Shown: positions 25,977 to 34,457, counted from the first letter of the stretch. The stretch: 64,000 bases of DNA from Streptomyces dangxiongensis (GCF_003675325.1 NZ_CP033073.1:5022001-5086000), one strand, 5' to 3'. Numbers and translations are program-made. The notes: a model not told the origin generated them from the sequence alone.

Positions 25977-26981
25977 ATGCGCCCGAGAACCGTACTCGCC
26001 TCTCTCGCCGCCGGCCTGGCGGCGGCCACCTGCCTCACCGCGGGACCGGCCGCCGCCGACACGCCACCCGGCCATGCCTGTTCACCCCGCGTCCAGCTCG
26101 ACCGCTTCTCCGACGCGCTCGACAGGACGACGTACGACGGCACGTTCGTCGGCAACCTGTCCGCCCTCGCCGTGGACCGGGACGGCTCGCTCGCGGCGCT
26201 GGAGGACCGCTCGTCCCTGCTCCGCCTGGACGCCCGTACCCTGCGGCCCGAGTCGGTCGTCCGCCTCGCCGACGAGACGGGCGCCGGCCTCGACTCCGAG
26301 GGCCTCGCCGTCGACGCCGACGGCACCCGGCTGATCACCTCCGAGACCGAGCCGTCCGTGCGCCGCTACTCCCGTGACGGGCGGATCCTCGACCGGCTCC
26401 CGGTGCCGGCCCCCCTGCGCACCGCCCCGGCCGGCCGCGCCACCGCCAACCAGACCTTCGAGGGCCTGACGCTGCTGCCCGGCGGCCGGACCTTGCTGGC
26501 CTCCATGGAGTACGCGCTCTCGGGCGACACCGCCGGCATCGTCCGCTTCCAGACCTGGCGCCGCACCGCGGGCGGCCACTTCCGGCTCGCCGCCCAGTAC
26601 GCCTACCGCACCGACGCCGGTCTCGGCGTTCCCGAGGTCCGGGCCACCCCCGACGGCCGCCTCCTCGTCCTGGAGCGCGGTTTCACCGCCGGCGTGGGCA
26701 ACACGGTCCGCCTCTACCTGGCCGACCTGCGCCACGCCACGGACACGAGCGGCATCGAGAACCTGACCGGCCAGGACGGTGTCCGCCCGGCCCGCAAGAC
26801 CCTGCTGGCCGACATCGCCGCCTGCCCGTCCCTGGGTGCGACGGCCAGGCAGCCCCAGCCCGATCCGCTGCTGGACAACATCGAGGGCATGACGGTCACG
26901 GGCCGGGACCGCACGGGCCGCCTGCGGGTCCTCCTGGTCAGCGACGACAACCAGAACGCCGCCCAGACCACCCGCGTCTAA
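25977..26981 (+). CDS. Secreted phytase-like / esterase-like beta-propeller protein
   Basis: The ATG at 25977 gives 334 residues. The signal peptide ends near AAADT at residue 25. The mature part matches the phytase-like domain (PF13449 type). It has NLSALAVDRDGSLAALEDRS, GLDSEGLAVDADG, NQTFEGLTLLPGG and the C-terminal DNIEGMTV and LVSDDNQN. Those Asn/Asp/Glu motifs usually sit in a calcium-binding propeller. The substrate is unknown. The stop is odd: TTRV then TAA, and the same frame continues for seven codons (FLRVRTP) to a TGA at 27003-27005. This looks like a TAC-to-TAA change that trims the C-terminus. Confidence 0.75.
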   Translation: MRPRTVLASLAAGLAAATCLTAGPAAADTPPGHACSPRVQLDRFSDALDRTTYDGTFVGNLSALAVDRDGSLAALEDRSSLLRLDARTLRPESVVRLADETGAGLDSEGLAVDADGTRLITSETEPSVRRYSRDGRILDRLPVPAPLRTAPAGRATANQTFEGLTLLPGGRTLLASMEYALSGDTAGIVRFQTWRRTAGGHFRLAAQYAYRTDAGLGVPEVRATPDGRLLVLERGFTAGVGNTVRLYLADLRHATDTSGIENLTGQDGVRPARKTLLADIAACPSLGATARQPQPDPLLDNIEGMTVTGRDRTGRLRVLLVSDDNQNAAQTTRV

Positions 26982-27023
26982 TTCCTGCGGGTACGCACAC
27001 CGTGACCTGACGGCCGTCCGGGC

Positions 27024-28037
27024 TCAGCTATCGTCCCGCCCGGCGGACATGCCGGGTTCCGGTTCGTCCAGGAGGCCGCTCTGGGCGGTCAGATAGGCGA
27101 GCTGGGCCCGGCTCTTGCTGCCGAGCAGGTCCGACACCTTCTTCAGATGGGTGGCCACGCTGCGGGTGCTCATGCCGAGCCGGCCGGCGATGGCGGCGTC
27201 CGTGTAACCGTCGACCATGAGGCGCAGCACCCGCAGCCGGGTCTCGTCGGTGAGCAGCCTGGGGCGCTGCTGGTCCTGCTCGTAGACGATCGGATCGCCC
27301 CGCTCCCAGGCGTGCTCGAAGATCGAGACGAGGAAGTGCACCACACCCGGATCGGTGATCCGCAGGGCGTGGTCGCGGTGCTCCTTCTCCATGTCGGGGA
27401 TGAACGCCACCGAGCGGTCGTAGATGAGTAAACGGTCGAACACCTCGTCCACGGTGCGTACCTCCACCCCGACGGCGGTGACGGCCTTGATGTAGTCGAG
27501 CGTCGGGCCGTGGGCCCGCACGGTGTGCTGGTAGAGGCGGCGCTGGAGCACGCCCCTGCGCTGGGCCTCGAGGGCGAGCGGCAGGGATCTGGCGAGCATG
27601 TGTTCGGGCCTGCCGCCGCCGGGATGCGCGGTCAGCACCTCGCGTGCGGCCGACCGGGCCGCCTCGTCCACCGCCGCGCTGATCAGTGACGCGCCGGTGA
27701 GCCGCTGCACCACGCCGGCGTCCTTCTGACGCAGATCACGGTAGACGCCCTCCACCTGTGACATCGTCGTACGGACGGCGGTCAGGGCTTGCTGCTTCTC
27801 CAGGATCCCCTGTTCCAGGGGACGGGTCAGGGCGGCCGTGGCCACCTCGGGCGGGACGGGTACCAGTGTCTGCGGATCGCCCACCGCGGGCGTCAGCAGG
27901 CCGAGCGCGAGCAGACAGTCCGGGACGCGCTCCCGTACGGCTCTTCCGGACCGTACGGCGCTCCGGTAGAACTCCGCGCCCTCGCGGCAGAGTTCTGTTT
28001 GGCCGTCACCCTCACCTATGTCCGTTTTGCTGCACAC
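27024..28037 (-). CDS. LuxR-type helix-turn-helix transcriptional regulator
   Basis: This 337-residue protein starts at GTG 28037. The last 65 residues are a LuxR-type helix-turn-helix with RLRVLRLMVDGYTDAAIAGRL and STRSVATHLKKVSDLLGS. The first 260 residues have a helical region (EKQQALTAVRTTMSQVEGVY) and a phospholipase-D-like-shaped central part of the kind seen in TrmB-like sensors, but I see no catalytic site. It is divergent from a 50-residue exported peptide gene and lies just upstream of the amino-group carrier cluster. It may regulate either, and a peptide-sensing role is a hypothesis. Its gene has no obvious terminator before the convergent phytase-like gene. Confidence 0.8.
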   Translation of the reverse strand: MCSKTDIGEGDGQTELCREGAEFYRSAVRSGRAVRERVPDCLLALGLLTPAVGDPQTLVPVPPEVATAALTRPLEQGILEKQQALTAVRTTMSQVEGVYRDLRQKDAGVVQRLTGASLISAAVDEAARSAAREVLTAHPGGGRPEHMLARSLPLALEAQRRGVLQRRLYQHTVRAHGPTLDYIKAVTAVGVEVRTVDEVFDRLLIYDRSVAFIPDMEKEHRDHALRITDPGVVHFLVSIFEHAWERGDPIVYEQDQQRPRLLTDETRLRVLRLMVDGYTDAAIAGRLGMSTRSVATHLKKVSDLLGSKSRAQLAYLTAQSGLLDEPEPGMSAGRDDS

Positions 28038-28178
28038 GCCGCCCCCTTCGTACTTCCGCAGTGCAAGATCATGAGGCCTGGAATCGCTTCCGGCAACTTC
28101 CCCGGCGGGGCATTCTTTTCCGTGCAGGGGCGGCGATCACATGAATGGCCGCCCGCACGTGTCCAGGGGGGACTGGAA

Positions 28179-28331
28179 ATGAAGCGCTCTCAGTTGGTCC
28201 GCAGAATCACCGGCGCCGTCGCGGTGTTCACCGCGGCTCTCGCATTCTCCGCCGGCCTTGCCGGTGCCGGCCGCGACACCGGGACGGCCACCAGCATGGT
28301 CGCGCACATGAGCGATGACAGTTGGGGATGA
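28179..28331 (+). CDS. Small exported peptide, candidate signal or leader
   Basis: The ATG at 28179, seven bases after a GGGGGGA ribosome site, gives 50 residues. The start KRSQLVRR and the hydrophobic run AVAVFTAALAFSAGLAG form a signal peptide, likely cut near AGAG or later. The remaining 15-20 residues end in MVAHMSDDSWG. I recognise no family. Such short exported peptides next to a regulator gene are good candidates for signalling, but this is inference. A strong hairpin follows before lysW, so the peptide gene is probably its own transcription unit. Confidence 0.6.
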   Translation: MKRSQLVRRITGAVAVFTAALAFSAGLAGAGRDTGTATSMVAHMSDDSWG

Positions 28332-28388
28332 GCAGCGACCTCCGGATCTGACGATCCGTCATAGCTGAGCAGCGGCAGACCGTTTGAC

Positions 28389-28422
28389 GTGCGCGCCGGC
28401 CGGGGGGCCGGCCGGCGCGCAC
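28389..28422 (+). terminator. Strong hairpin between the small peptide gene and lysW
   Basis: GTGCGCGCCGGCC (28389-28401) pairs perfectly with GGCCGGCGCGCAC (28410-28422) as a 13-base-pair stem with an 8-base G-rich loop. It lies 57 bases after the small peptide stop and 74 bases before lysW, and probably ends the peptide transcript. Confidence 0.75.
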
Positions 28423-28496
28423 CGTCCGGTAGCAGTTATTCCGTAAGAACGGCCGTACGGCCATGTCCGCATGCCGAAATTGTGAGGAGACAACGA
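28423..28496 (+). promoter_or_regulatory. Likely promoter and leader of the amino-group carrier operon
   Basis: This short leader follows the hairpin and carries a perfect palindrome GGCCGTACGGCC at 28451-28462. A GAGGAG ribosome site (28484-28489) precedes the lysW start. The palindrome is a candidate operator, perhaps for the LuxR-type regulator at 27024. I could not identify a clear -35/-10 pair. Confidence 0.45.
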
Positions 28497-28685
28497 ATGA
28501 GCCTTGCTGTAATGGCCCCGAAGTGCCTCGTGTGCGATACCGAATTCGAGGTGCAGGAGGACTGGGAGAAGGGCGAGATCACCGAGTGCACCGCCTGCGG
28601 GCAGGAACACGAGGTGGTCGAGAAGTCCGACTCCGCGGTACGTCTCGACCTCGCTCCCGAGGTGGAAGAGGACTGGGGCGAGTGA
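28497..28685 (+). CDS. lysW: LysW-type amino-group carrier protein
   Basis: This 62-residue acidic protein has the LysW layout. Two CxxC zinc knuckles (CLVC and CTAC) flank the acidic EVQEDWEKGE loop, and the C-terminus ends in the conserved EDWGE. In the Thermus lysine pathway and in Streptomyces natural-product pathways the gamma-carboxyl of that last Glu is joined to the amino group of the substrate amino acid. It then acts as protecting group and carrier. The ATG at 28497 follows GAGGAG. lysX starts inside its stop (GTGA). The gene marks the downstream operon as an amino-group carrier pathway. Confidence 0.93.
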   Translation: MSLAVMAPKCLVCDTEFEVQEDWEKGEITECTACGQEHEVVEKSDSAVRLDLAPEVEEDWGE

Positions 28686-29551
28686 CGGACGCCGACCAGA
28701 TCCTGCTCTCGGTCACGATGCTGCGTCCCGAGGAGAAACTCCTCCTCGGGGCGCTGCGCGCCCAGGGGCTCGCGGCGCGTCCGCTGCTCCTGGAGGACCT
28801 CTCCGCGGTCGTGGCGGGAGAGGCCGGCATGGCCTCCCTCGCCCTGATCAGGAATCTGTCCCACCGGGAGGCGATCAGCGTCTCCCGCCGGCTGGAACAC
28901 GCCGGCGTCACCACCCTGAACAGGGCCGCGGCCATCGAGACCTGCAACGACAAGGGCCTCCAGGCCCTGCTCTTCGCCCGGTACGGCATCCCGCACCCCG
29001 CCACCCGGCACGCCTTCAGCTACGACCAGGTCCGCACGCGCGTCGCGGAGCTGGGCCTGCCCGCCGTCGTCAAGCCGGTCAGCGGGTCGTGGGGACGCGG
29101 GGTGACCAAGATGGCGAACGCCGAGTGCGTGGAGGCGTGGGCCGGCGGCCGTGAATCGGCGGACGCCTCGGGCAAGCTGTTCCCCGTCGTCGTCCAGGAG
29201 TACGTCGACAAGCCGGGCCACGACCTGCGGGTGGTGGTCGTCGGGAGCAGCCCCGTGGTGGCGATCCAGCGGGTCTCGGACGACTGGCGCACCAACACCC
29301 ACCTGGGCGCCGAGGTCCGGCGCATCGAGGTCAGCCCCGAGATCGAGAAGCTCTGCGGGCAGGTCGTCGACGTCCTCGGCCCCGGCTTCTACGGCGTGGA
29401 CCTGGTCGAGGACCGGGCCACCGGGGACCTGCTCGTGCTCGAAGTCAACGCCAATCCCGAGTTCGCCCGCTCCTCCGCCCGGCACGGCGTGGACGTCGCG
29501 GGCCTGCTCGCCGCGTACGTCGCGGAGCAGCTCGCCGCCGCGGCCGTATGA
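28682..29551 (+). CDS. lysX: LysX-type ATP-grasp ligase loading the carrier protein
   Basis: The GTG at 28682 gives 289 residues, a normal LysX/RimK length. The ATP-grasp core is visible: AVVKPVSGSWGRGVTKM near residue 140, VVVQEYVDKPGHDLRVVV near 180 and VLEVNANPEFARSS near 262. EVNANPEF is the Mg-ATP site. It joins the alpha-amino group of an amino acid (alpha-aminoadipate or glutamate) to the LysW C-terminal Glu. Which amino acid it takes cannot be told by eye. Overlap with lysW by four bases indicates coupled translation. Confidence 0.9.
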   Translation: MTDADQILLSVTMLRPEEKLLLGALRAQGLAARPLLLEDLSAVVAGEAGMASLALIRNLSHREAISVSRRLEHAGVTTLNRAAAIETCNDKGLQALLFARYGIPHPATRHAFSYDQVRTRVAELGLPAVVKPVSGSWGRGVTKMANAECVEAWAGGRESADASGKLFPVVVQEYVDKPGHDLRVVVVGSSPVVAIQRVSDDWRTNTHLGAEVRRIEVSPEIEKLCGQVVDVLGPGFYGVDLVEDRATGDLLVLEVNANPEFARSSARHGVDVAGLLAAYVAEQLAAAAV

Positions 29552-29592
29552 CCCGGACCGGCCCGCACAAGACCGGAGAAGAACCGACACCT

Positions 29593-30225
29593 ATGGAACT
29601 GTTCGACACCGCCACGGTGCTCACCCGCGTCCTCACCTCGGGCGTGGTCATGAGCATCGAGAAGAGCGACCGGGAACTGCCCGGTCTGGAACGGCTGCTG
29701 ACCAAGCGGACCGGGCGTGCCAAGGCCGTCCTCCTCAACAGCCGCACCGGCGCCCTGCACGCCGCCGTGGCCGGCCAGGGCATCGGGCACGGCGGCACCG
29801 CCGTCGTCGCGGACATCGACGACGCCGGCCGGGCGTTCCTCGACTGGCTCGGCGTCACCGTCACGGCCGACGGGGGCCCGGTGACGTACGACCACGTGGC
29901 CCTCGACCCTCAGAACGCCGACCGCCTGCCCGAACTGGCCGCCCGCGCCACCGCCCCCGCGCTGGTGGTGGACCTCACCGGCCTCGGCTTCGGGCCGGCC
30001 GCCGCCGTGCTGACCGACGACGAGCTGATCTGGGCCCGCGCCGAGCGGCTGAAGATCTTCGGCGCCCACGACCTGCGGACCATGTGGACGCAGGAGGAGG
30101 CCGACCTCTCCCTGGTGCCCGGCGTCCAGTTCAACTACCGGCTCAGCCCGCTCGTGGCCGCCTGCGCGCGGATGGCCCTGACCCAGGCGGCCCGCCCCGC
30201 CGCCCCCTCCGGAGCCCGCTCATGA
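29593..30225 (+). CDS. Truncated DegT/DnrJ-fold protein lacking the PLP lysine
   Basis: The ATG at 29593 follows GGAGAAGAA. An alternative ATG at 29548 overlaps the lysX stop as ATGA and would add 15 residues. The 210 residues resemble a shortened DegT aminotransferase. KAVLLNSRTGALHAAVAG corresponds to the PLP phosphate site, and VLTDDELIWARAERLKIFGAHD to the segment after the active-site Lys. GVQFNYRLSPLVAACARMALTQ, near residue 170, matches the NYR.s.l.AA motif. The catalytic Lys itself is missing: the matching place reads LTGLGFGPAAA. It stands directly before the full-length DegT gene with an ATGA overlap. It may be a non-catalytic partner subunit. Confidence 0.65.
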   Translation: MELFDTATVLTRVLTSGVVMSIEKSDRELPGLERLLTKRTGRAKAVLLNSRTGALHAAVAGQGIGHGGTAVVADIDDAGRAFLDWLGVTVTADGGPVTYDHVALDPQNADRLPELAARATAPALVVDLTGLGFGPAAAVLTDDELIWARAERLKIFGAHDLRTMWTQEEADLSLVPGVQFNYRLSPLVAACARMALTQAARPAAPSGARS

Positions 30226-31541
30226 TCACCGACTTTCCCGCGGCCCCGCTGCCGCTTCCCGACGCCGCCGCCGTCGAGGAGGAACTCGCCGCCCTCGGCG
30301 GGGGCGAGATGATCCCCAAGGCGCTGCGCCGAACGCTCTTCCCGGTCATCACCAAGGAAGACGTCTTCAACCTGATGCTCGCCCAGCGGCAGGCCCCGGA
30401 GAAGGTCGTCGCCGACTTCGCCGACGCCTACCGGGCGTACGTCGGCGCCGCCCACGCCCTGCCCACCGCCAGCGGCACCTCCAGCCTGCACATGGCCCTC
30501 GTCGGCGCGGGCGTCCGGCCCGGCGACGAGGTGATCGTCCCGGCGTTCACCTTCATCGCCACCGCACAGGCCGTCGTCGCCGCCCACGCCGTCCCGGTGT
30601 TCGTCGACATCGACCCGGTCACCTACTGCATGGACCCCGCGGCGGCGGCCGCCGCGATCACCGACCGCACCCGCGCCCTGATGCCGGTGCACGTCCACGG
30701 CCTGCCCGCCGACGTGCCCGCCCTGCGCGCCCTCGCGGACCGCCACGGCATCGCCCTGGTGGAGGACGCCTCGCACGCCCACTCCGCGAAGATCGGCGAG
30801 CGGGTCGCCGGGTCCTTCGGCGACGCGGCCGGACAGAGCCTGATGGCCGACAAGAACTTCCCGCTCGGCGGCGAGGGCGGCATCGCCTTCTTCGCCACCG
30901 GGGAGGCGTACGAGCGCGCCACCGCCTACCTGGAGCGGCACGGCATCGACTACGGCATGTCCTGGGTCGCCGCCGCCTTCGGCAGCAGCCAGTTGCGGCG
31001 CCTGCCGTACTACGACCAGGTGCGCGCCCGCAACGCCGCCCTGCTCGGCGAGGCCCTCGACGGCACCGGCCTGTTCGCGCCGCCGCACGTGCCCGACGGC
31101 CACGTCCACGCCTACAACATGTACCGGATCACCCTGCGCCCCGAGGCCGTCGGACTGGACGACCTGCCGGTGTTCGCGGTGAAGGAGGCGGCGCACGAAC
31201 TGCTCGTCGCCGAGGGCGTACCGGCCCGCGAGTGGCAGAACACACCGATCCCGTGCCACCTGCCGTTCCGGCACCGCGACGGTTTCGGGGGCGGCTACCC
31301 GTTCACGCTCAACCCGGCCGCCGTACGCGACCACCGCCCGCAGGACTTCCCGGTCACGCTGGGCATGCTCGACTCCACCCTGGTGCTCTGCCGCGAGCTG
31401 CGCTCCCCGGTCGAGTACGAGCGCATCCTGCGCTACGCCGACGCCTTCCGGAAGGTCGCCCGCCGGCCCGACGCGATCCGCAAGCTCGTCGAGACGCGCG
31501 AGTACCGGCGCCCGTACGAGAAGGCGGCCCGCCTTGGCTGA
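30222..31541 (+). CDS. DegT/DnrJ/EryC1-family PLP-dependent aminotransferase
   Basis: This 439-residue protein starts at ATG 30222, overlapping the stop of the previous gene. It has the full DegT motifs: LPTASGTSSLHMAL near residue 82 for PLP phosphate, EVIVPAFTFIATAQAV near 104, VEDASHAHSAK near 182, and the PLP Lys K211 in LMADKNFPLGGEGG. Length is slightly above the family mean because of C-terminal residues. In this operon it most likely transaminates a carrier-bound keto compound made by the transketolase pair. Amino-sugar synthesis is the alternative for the family, but no sugar genes are here. Confidence 0.88.
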   Translation: MITDFPAAPLPLPDAAAVEEELAALGGGEMIPKALRRTLFPVITKEDVFNLMLAQRQAPEKVVADFADAYRAYVGAAHALPTASGTSSLHMALVGAGVRPGDEVIVPAFTFIATAQAVVAAHAVPVFVDIDPVTYCMDPAAAAAAITDRTRALMPVHVHGLPADVPALRALADRHGIALVEDASHAHSAKIGERVAGSFGDAAGQSLMADKNFPLGGEGGIAFFATGEAYERATAYLERHGIDYGMSWVAAAFGSSQLRRLPYYDQVRARNAALLGEALDGTGLFAPPHVPDGHVHAYNMYRITLRPEAVGLDDLPVFAVKEAAHELLVAEGVPAREWQNTPIPCHLPFRHRDGFGGGYPFTLNPAAVRDHRPQDFPVTLGMLDSTLVLCRELRSPVEYERILRYADAFRKVARRPDAIRKLVETREYRRPYEKAARLG

Positions 31542-32604
31542 CACGCTCGCGCCCCAGAGGATCCGCGTCGCCGTCATCGGCGCCAGCGGCTACACCGGCG
31601 GCGAGGTGATCCGCCTGCTGCTCGAACACCCCCACGTCGACCTGGCGTTCCTGTCGGCGGAGCGCGCCGCGGGCGCCGCCGTCGGCAGCGTCCACCCCTG
31701 GCTGCGCAACCATCCGCGGGCGGCCGGCCTCACCTTCCGCCCGCTCGCCGAGCTGGCGGACACCGACCCCGTCGACATCGCCTTCGGCTGCCTGCCGACC
31801 GGCACGCTGCCCGAGCGGCTGCCGCTGATCGCCCAGCGCGCCGAGCGGGTGCTGAACCTCGGCGGCGACTTCCGGCTGCGGGACACCGGCGACATCCGCC
31901 GGCACTACCCGGACACCGCCGCCCACCCGCCGCAGGAGGACTTCGCCTACTACGTACCCGAGCTGAGCCCCGCCGTCCCCGAAGGCCGCTTCGTCAACCT
32001 GCCCGGGTGCATGGCCGTCACCACCGTCTACGCCCTCTACCCGCTGTTCGCCCACGACGAGCCGCTGGTCACCGGCCGCGTGATCGTCGACGCCAAGACC
32101 GGCTCCACCGGCGGCGGACGCGGCAGCGGCGAACCGCCGGCCGAACGCACCGGCAACTTCCGCGTGCACAAGCTGCACGGCCACCGGCACGCCCCGGAGA
32201 TCCGGCAGGCCCTCGCCGACTTCACGGGCACCGCGGTCGACCTGCGCTTCTCCACGCACAGCCTCGACGTGGCACGCGGCATCATGATCACCGCCTACAG
32301 CGAACTGCGCGACGGGGTCACGGCGCTGGACGTCAAGCGCGCCTACGCCAAGGCGTACGTCGGCCGGCCGTTCGTACGGGTGCGTCCCGCGCCCAAGGCA
32401 CCGCAGGATTTCCCGATGCTCAAGGCCGTCGTCGGCTCCAACGTCGCCGAGGTCGCCATCGCCGTCCGGGACGGCCAGTGCGTCACCGTCGCCGCCCTCG
32501 ACAACCTGATCAAGGGCGCCGCCGGGCAGGCCGTGCAGGCCATGAACCTGATCTCCGGCTTCCCCGAGTCGGCCGGACTGCCCACCACGGCGGTGTCGCC
32601 ATGA
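31534..32604 (+). CDS. lysY: LysY/ArgC-type acyl-phosphate reductase on the carrier protein
   Basis: The TTG at 31534, after GAGAAGG and inside the end of the previous gene, gives 356 residues. NAD(P) binding is at IGASGYTGGEVIRLL (residues 15-29), and the active-site Cys is C159 in NLPGCMAVTT. KTGSTGGGRG and HRHAPEI follow as in ArgC/LysY. It reduces the LysW-bound acyl phosphate to a semialdehyde. The ArgC signature usually reads PGCYPTA, while this protein has PGCMAVT. An ATGA overlap links it to the kinase gene. The pairing with lysW shows it serves this pathway, not arginine synthesis. Confidence 0.9.
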   Translation: MADTLAPQRIRVAVIGASGYTGGEVIRLLLEHPHVDLAFLSAERAAGAAVGSVHPWLRNHPRAAGLTFRPLAELADTDPVDIAFGCLPTGTLPERLPLIAQRAERVLNLGGDFRLRDTGDIRRHYPDTAAHPPQEDFAYYVPELSPAVPEGRFVNLPGCMAVTTVYALYPLFAHDEPLVTGRVIVDAKTGSTGGGRGSGEPPAERTGNFRVHKLHGHRHAPEIRQALADFTGTAVDLRFSTHSLDVARGIMITAYSELRDGVTALDVKRAYAKAYVGRPFVRVRPAPKAPQDFPMLKAVVGSNVAEVAIAVRDGQCVTVAALDNLIKGAAGQAVQAMNLISGFPESAGLPTTAVSP

Positions 32605-34457
32605 CCCGTCCCCTGTACGTCGTCAAGGCGGGCAGCGCCACCCTCGACCACGGCATCGTGCTCAAGGAGATCGCGGACCTGGTGGCCCGCGGCGCCCGGG
32701 TGCTCATGATCGCCGGCGGCGCCACCGGCATCGAACGGCACTACACCGCGATCGGCCGCCCGATGCCCAGGCTCCGGCTCGCAGGCGGCGACGAGGTGCG
32801 CTACTGCCCGCCCGAGGAGATGCCCCACCTGGTCGACGCCTACGAGCGGGTCACCCTGCCCGCCGTCGAGCAGGGCCTGAGGGACCTCGGGCTGAACGCC
32901 TTCACGGCCGTCGCCGCCCGCGGCGGGCTGGTCACCGGCCGGGCCAACCGCCCGCTGAAGGCCCTGAGCGCCGAGGACCGGCCCGTCGTGGTCCGCGACC
33001 ACCGCGCCGGCCTGCCCACCGAGGCCGACACCGTACGGCTGACGGCCCTGCTGGAGGCGTACGACGTCGTCTGCCTGTCCCCGCCGGTCGCCGACGCGGC
33101 GGGCGGCGCCCCGCTGAACGTCGACGCCGACGTGCTGGCCGCGGTCCTCGCAGTCGCCCTGGACGCCGACCACCTGCGCCTGGTCACCGGTACCGCCGGA
33201 CTGCTCACCGACCCGGCCGACCCGGCCTCGACGCTGTCCGACGCCTACCCCGGCGACGCGGCGCGCTACGCCGGGGGCAGGATGCGGCAGAAGGTCCGGG
33301 CCGCCGAGATCGCCCTGGAGGGCGGCAGCGCGGACGTGGCCATCACCGGCCCGCACACCATGGGCGACCTCACCGGCTGGACCCGTTTCTGGCGCACCCG
33401 GCAGCCCACCGCCGACCTCACCCTGCTCACCCGGGTCGTCGGCGTCCCGTCCGTCTCCGGCGACGAGGCCGAACTCGCCGCCTACCTGGCCGAATGGTGC
33501 CGGGAGCGCGGCATGGAGGCCCACGTCGACGCGGTCGGCAACCTGGTCGCCGCCCGGGGCCGCGGCTCCCGCCGGCTGCTGCTCCTCGGCCACCTCGACA
33601 CGGTCCCGCACCGGTGGCCCGCCGCCTGGCGCGGGGAGGAGCTGTGGGGGCGGGGCAGTGTCGACGCCAAGGCCAGCCTCGCCGCGTTCCTGGAGGTACT
33701 CGCGCACGCCGACATCCCCGAGGACGGCCGGCTCGTCGTGGTCGGCGCCGTCGAGGAGGAGATCTCCTCCTCCAAGGGCGCCTTCCACGCCCGCGACCAC
33801 TACCCGGCGGACGCGGTCGTCATCGGCGAACCCAGCGGCGCGCACAAGCTGACCCTCGGCTACTTCGGGCTGTTCAAGCTGAGGGTGACGGCCGCCGTGA
33901 CCACCGGCCACTCGGCCGGCCTGGACGCGGTGTCCGCACCGGACCGCCTCATCGGCGCCCTGGCCGACATCCGCGCCGGCGTCCTGGCCGCCGCACCGGA
34001 CGCGCTCAGCGCCGTCATCGAGGTCGGCAGCGAGAGCGGACGGCAGCACAGCCGGGGCACCGGCATCCTCAACTTCCGTGTGCCGCCCGGCGCCGACCTG
34101 GACGCGCTGCGCGCCGCCGCGCTCGCCCACACCGGCGACGGCGTCACCGTCGAGGTGCTGCGTGCCACGCCCGGCTACGCCGGCGGTCGATCCGGACCCC
34201 TGGTGAAGGTCTTCACCCGGGCCTTCGCCGACGCCGGGATCCGTCCCCGGTTCGTGGTGAAGAAGGGCACCTCCGACATGAACACCCTGGCCACGACCTG
34301 GCACGACGTGCCGATGGTGGCGTACGGACCGGGCGACTCCGCCCTCGACCACACCGACGAGGAGCGCATCGGCGCCATGGAGTACCGCACCGCCCGCTCG
34401 TTGCTCGCCGACGCGGTCAACCGCTGGTTCTCGCTGCCCGAGGGGAGCCGTCGATGA
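32601..34457 (+). CDS. lysZ: Bifunctional LysZ kinase - LysK M20-type releasing peptidase fusion
   Basis: This 618-residue protein has two joined domains in one uninterrupted frame. Residues 1-260 are an amino-acid kinase of the LysZ/ArgB type: VVKAGSATLDHG, MIAGGATGIERH, NVDADVLAAVLAVAL and GRMRQKVRAAEIALEGG. It would phosphorylate the side-chain carboxylate of the carrier-bound amino acid. Residues 268-610 are a LysK-like M20 metallopeptidase with LLGHLDTVP near 331, GRGSVDAKAS near 350 and VEEEISSSKGA near 384, the usual metal ligands and catalytic Glu. It would release the finished amino acid from LysW. The seam falls after WTRFWRTR. In the pathways I know these are separate proteins. Confidence 0.88.
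   Translation: MTRPLYVVKAGSATLDHGIVLKEIADLVARGARVLMIAGGATGIERHYTAIGRPMPRLRLAGGDEVRYCPPEEMPHLVDAYERVTLPAVEQGLRDLGLNAFTAVAARGGLVTGRANRPLKALSAEDRPVVVRDHRAGLPTEADTVRLTALLEAYDVVCLSPPVADAAGGAPLNVDADVLAAVLAVALDADHLRLVTGTAGLLTDPADPASTLSDAYPGDAARYAGGRMRQKVRAAEIALEGGSADVAITGPHTMGDLTGWTRFWRTRQPTADLTLLTRVVGVPSVSGDEAELAAYLAEWCRERGMEAHVDAVGNLVAARGRGSRRLLLLGHLDTVPHRWPAAWRGEELWGRGSVDAKASLAAFLEVLAHADIPEDGRLVVVGAVEEEISSSKGAFHARDHYPADAVVIGEPSGAHKLTLGYFGLFKLRVTAAVTTGHSAGLDAVSAPDRLIGALADIRAGVLAAAPDALSAVIEVGSESGRQHSRGTGILNFRVPPGADLDALRAAALAHTGDGVTVEVLRATPGYAGGRSGPLVKVFTRAFADAGIRPRFVVKKGTSDMNTLATTWHDVPMVAYGPGDSALDHTDEERIGAMEYRTARSLLADAVNRWFSLPEGSRR

Noticed and set aside
28497..32604. Primary lysine or arginine biosynthesis by the LysW route
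   Set aside because: Homocitrate-type synthase and dehydrogenase genes are absent nearby. Transketolase, ATP-grasp, MFS and SDR genes in the same operon favour a specialised product.
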